14,063 nt of DNA from an uncultured Bacilli bacterium. GTDB taxonomy: Bacteria; Bacillota_I; Bacilli_A; RF39; UBA660. The DNA is taken from the NCBI GenBank assembly GCA_934096535.1, contig CAKOMC010000037.1, positions 1 to 14,063 on the forward strand, written 5' to 3'. The position numbers and the translations under genes are program-made. Positions 12,701-14,063 of the stretch are shown piece by piece (position 1 is the stretch's first letter; every line of letters starts with the position of its first letter). The notes beneath the pieces are model-generated. The model saw only the letters and a program-made list of their open reading frames with translations. It was not told the DNA's origin and searched no databases.

Positions 12701-13975
12701 AATTCGACTTTCAAATATTATATCTTAAACTTATTAAATATTAAAGATAAAAATATTAAAATTTTAGATGGAAAACAAGAAACAAAGAAAATAAAAGGTA
12801 ATAATTATAAAATTATTGAAGGATACCTTACTTATATTCCATCATACTGCCCAAACTGTGGCTGTGTTAATGAAACTGCTAATGACATTATTAAATAGGG
12901 CTTTAGAAAAAACTGTAAAATCAAAATACCAAAAATTTCTAATTGCCTTTCAATGTTATTATTGCATAAGCAAAGGTTTTTATGTAAACATTGTAAAAAC
13001 ACATTTATTGCTGAAACTTCTTTAGTTGAAAGGAATAGAAATATTTCGAATAACACAGACCTTCAAATATCACTAGAATTATCCATTAAGCAAAGTGAAA
13101 AAGACATTGCAAAACGCCTTGGTATATCATCATCAACTGTTAATAGAAAGTTAGAAAGTTTATCTAGCAAAACTATTCTAAAGAATCAATTTTTACCTAA
13201 AATTATGAACTGGGACGAATTTAAAGCAACAAAAGATACAACAGGTAAAATGGCATTTATTGTGCTAAATAACGAAACTGGTGAAATTTATAATATAAAG
13301 GATTGCCGAAAGAAAGATTATTTAGAAAAGTATTTTAGAAAATATCCATACTATGAAAGAAATAAAGTCAAATTTATTTGTATTGATTTTTACCCAGGAT
13401 ATATAAGTTTAGCTAAGAAATTATTTAAAAAAGCAGAAATAATAATTGATAAATTCCATATAGTTTTGCAAGCATACAATGTCCTTAATAAAGCCAGAGT
13501 AAAGCTGTGTTATAAAAGTAACCCAAATTACAATAAGCTAAAAAATTATTGGAAATTAATATTAAAAAACGAAGAAGAATTAAGTGAGAAAAAAGAATAC
13601 AGTAAATACTTTAAAAAAGAAATATCGTCCAAAGAAATAGTTACTTATTTAATAAATACTGATGAAACTTTTAAAGCTACCTATGAATGTTATCAAGGCT
13701 TACTAAAAGCAATAAAAAATAAGGATATAGAAAAATTTAAAAACATAGTATATCATTCTAGTAATAAAATAAGTAAAGATATGAAAAAAGTGTTAAAACT
13801 ATATCGTGAAAACTTTGATATTGTTACTAATTCTTTAAAATATGATATAAATAATGGAATAATAGAAGGTAAAAACAACCTAATTAAAGTAATAAAAAGA
13901 ATATCTTTTGGGTACAGAAAATTTAAACATTTAACAACCAGAGCATTATTAATTTCAAACACTATAAAAGGATGA
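12683..13975 (+). pseudogene. ISL3-family transposase with one in-frame amber codon
   Basis: One continuous frame of 430 codons, the normal ISL3 length, interrupted only by TAG at 12896-12898 (codon 72), in '...NDIIK*GFRKNCKIKIPK'. Relatives have Trp here, so TGG to TAG is the likely change. The zf-ISL3 zinc ribbon is C56-x2-C59 and C101-x2-C104, so the stop splits it. A helix-turn-helix follows at about 134-157 ('SEKDIAKRLGISSSTVNRKL'), then the DDE domain: 'NWDEF', 'ICIDFYPGYISLAKKLF', 'IIIDKFHIV' and the late Glu in 'GIIEGKNNLIKVIKRISFGYR'. It ends in TGA within a hairpin. Ribosomes could restart at ATG 12953 but the product would lack half the zinc ribbon. Probably inactive unless the amber is suppressed. 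Confidence 0.88.
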
Positions 13976-13987
13976 TTTTCATCATCC
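13970..13987 (+). other. Perfect hairpin over the transposase stop codon
   Basis: GGATGAT (13970-13976), loop TTTC, ATCATCC (13981-13987). The TGA stop (13973-13975) is in the first arm. There is no T tract on the plus strand and only TTTT on the minus, so it may block antisense or incoming transcription or stabilise the mRNA end rather than terminate. Confidence 0.4.
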
Positions 13988-14007
13988 TCAGATTGTTGAC
14001 AAAATAG

Positions 14008-14038
14008 CATGTTCTAAAAAGAATGTGTCTATTTTTTT
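14008..14038 (+). terminator. Terminator-like hairpin at the ISL3 right end
   Basis: CATGTTCT (14008-14015) pairs with AGAATGTG (14020-14027) with two G-U pairs and an AAAA loop. TCTA and then seven T follow. It is 33 bases past the transposase stop. Confidence 0.5.
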
Positions 14039-14063
14039 AAATTTATTTGTGAATTTTGCTAAA

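Larger units (their letters stand above)
12633..14038 (+). mobile_element. ISL3-family insertion sequence, ends not defined
   Basis: The element is defined by its transposase (12683-13975), a structured 5' leader from about 12633, and a terminator-like hairpin ending at about 14038. AAATAG (12625-12630), with its complement near 14031, could belong to terminal inverted repeats, but the rest matches poorly and no 8-base target duplication was found. The coordinates are therefore approximate, and the right end could lie beyond the window. Confidence 0.55.

Noticed and set aside
12832..13056. Minus-strand frame and the shifted plus-strand frame overlapping the ISL3 transposase
   Set aside because: The transposase frame is explained by one amber codon in the same frame; the overlapping frames have no family features.
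12625..14036. AAATAG-containing segments near 12625 and, inverted, near 14031 as ISL3 terminal repeats
   Set aside because: Only six bases match exactly and the rest is poor; no 8-base target duplication flanks them.

Overview
The window is very AT-rich and most of its genes sit on the minus strand in tight operons. Its gene content (ThyX-type thymidylate synthase, eukaryote/archaea-like dTMP kinase, Cof and YqeG HAD proteins, DUF308 membrane protein) suggests a low-GC Bacillota, perhaps one of the uncultured gut Bacilli related to Erysipelotrichia or Mollicutes. That placement is inference. The code is standard: TGG encodes Trp, and the native gene at 9150-9677 ends in TGA with a terminator hairpin over its end.

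Layout. (1) 1-810: a decayed IS4-like transposase, with only N- and C-terminal pieces left, behind a leader containing a terminator. (2) 1003-3350, minus strand: an apparent operon behind a MerR-type promoter, carrying a carboxymuconolactone decarboxylase-like protein, a Nudix hydrolase, a cupin broken by one in-frame TAA, and a RhuM-Fic fusion. (3) 3373-6433, minus: Cof-type HAD phosphatase, DUF308 membrane protein, rRNA-methyltransferase-like enzyme and an AAA/ABC-type ATPase, closed by a terminator. (4) 6466-9100, minus: a thymidylate operon (long tandem ThyX, then dTMP kinase) followed by a frameshifted YqeG-like HAD gene and a terminator. (5) 9136-10568, minus: a membrane-anchored thioredoxin-like CPHC protein and a ZIP metal transporter, each with its own terminator. 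(6) 10608-10755, plus: a tRNA-Thr(GGT) gene with promoter and terminator. (7) 10756-14063, plus: an accessory segment directly behind the tRNA, with a remnant of a Schlafen/AlbA_2-type protein, an unrecognised 538-residue protein, and an ISL3-family insertion sequence whose transposase has one amber codon.

The dTMP supply genes (ThyX makes dTMP, the kinase makes dTDP) form a clear pathway unit. The CMD-like protein and the cupin are a known partner pair and probably act on small reactive or redox metabolites; here the cupin has just been lost. The plus-strand tail after the tRNA looks horizontally acquired. The most novel item is the 538-residue protein, which seems to contain two related Rossmann-like halves. 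Five genes or fragments are broken by stops, a frameshift or deletion, so the window shows active gene decay. No CRISPR array, riboswitch or rRNA was seen.
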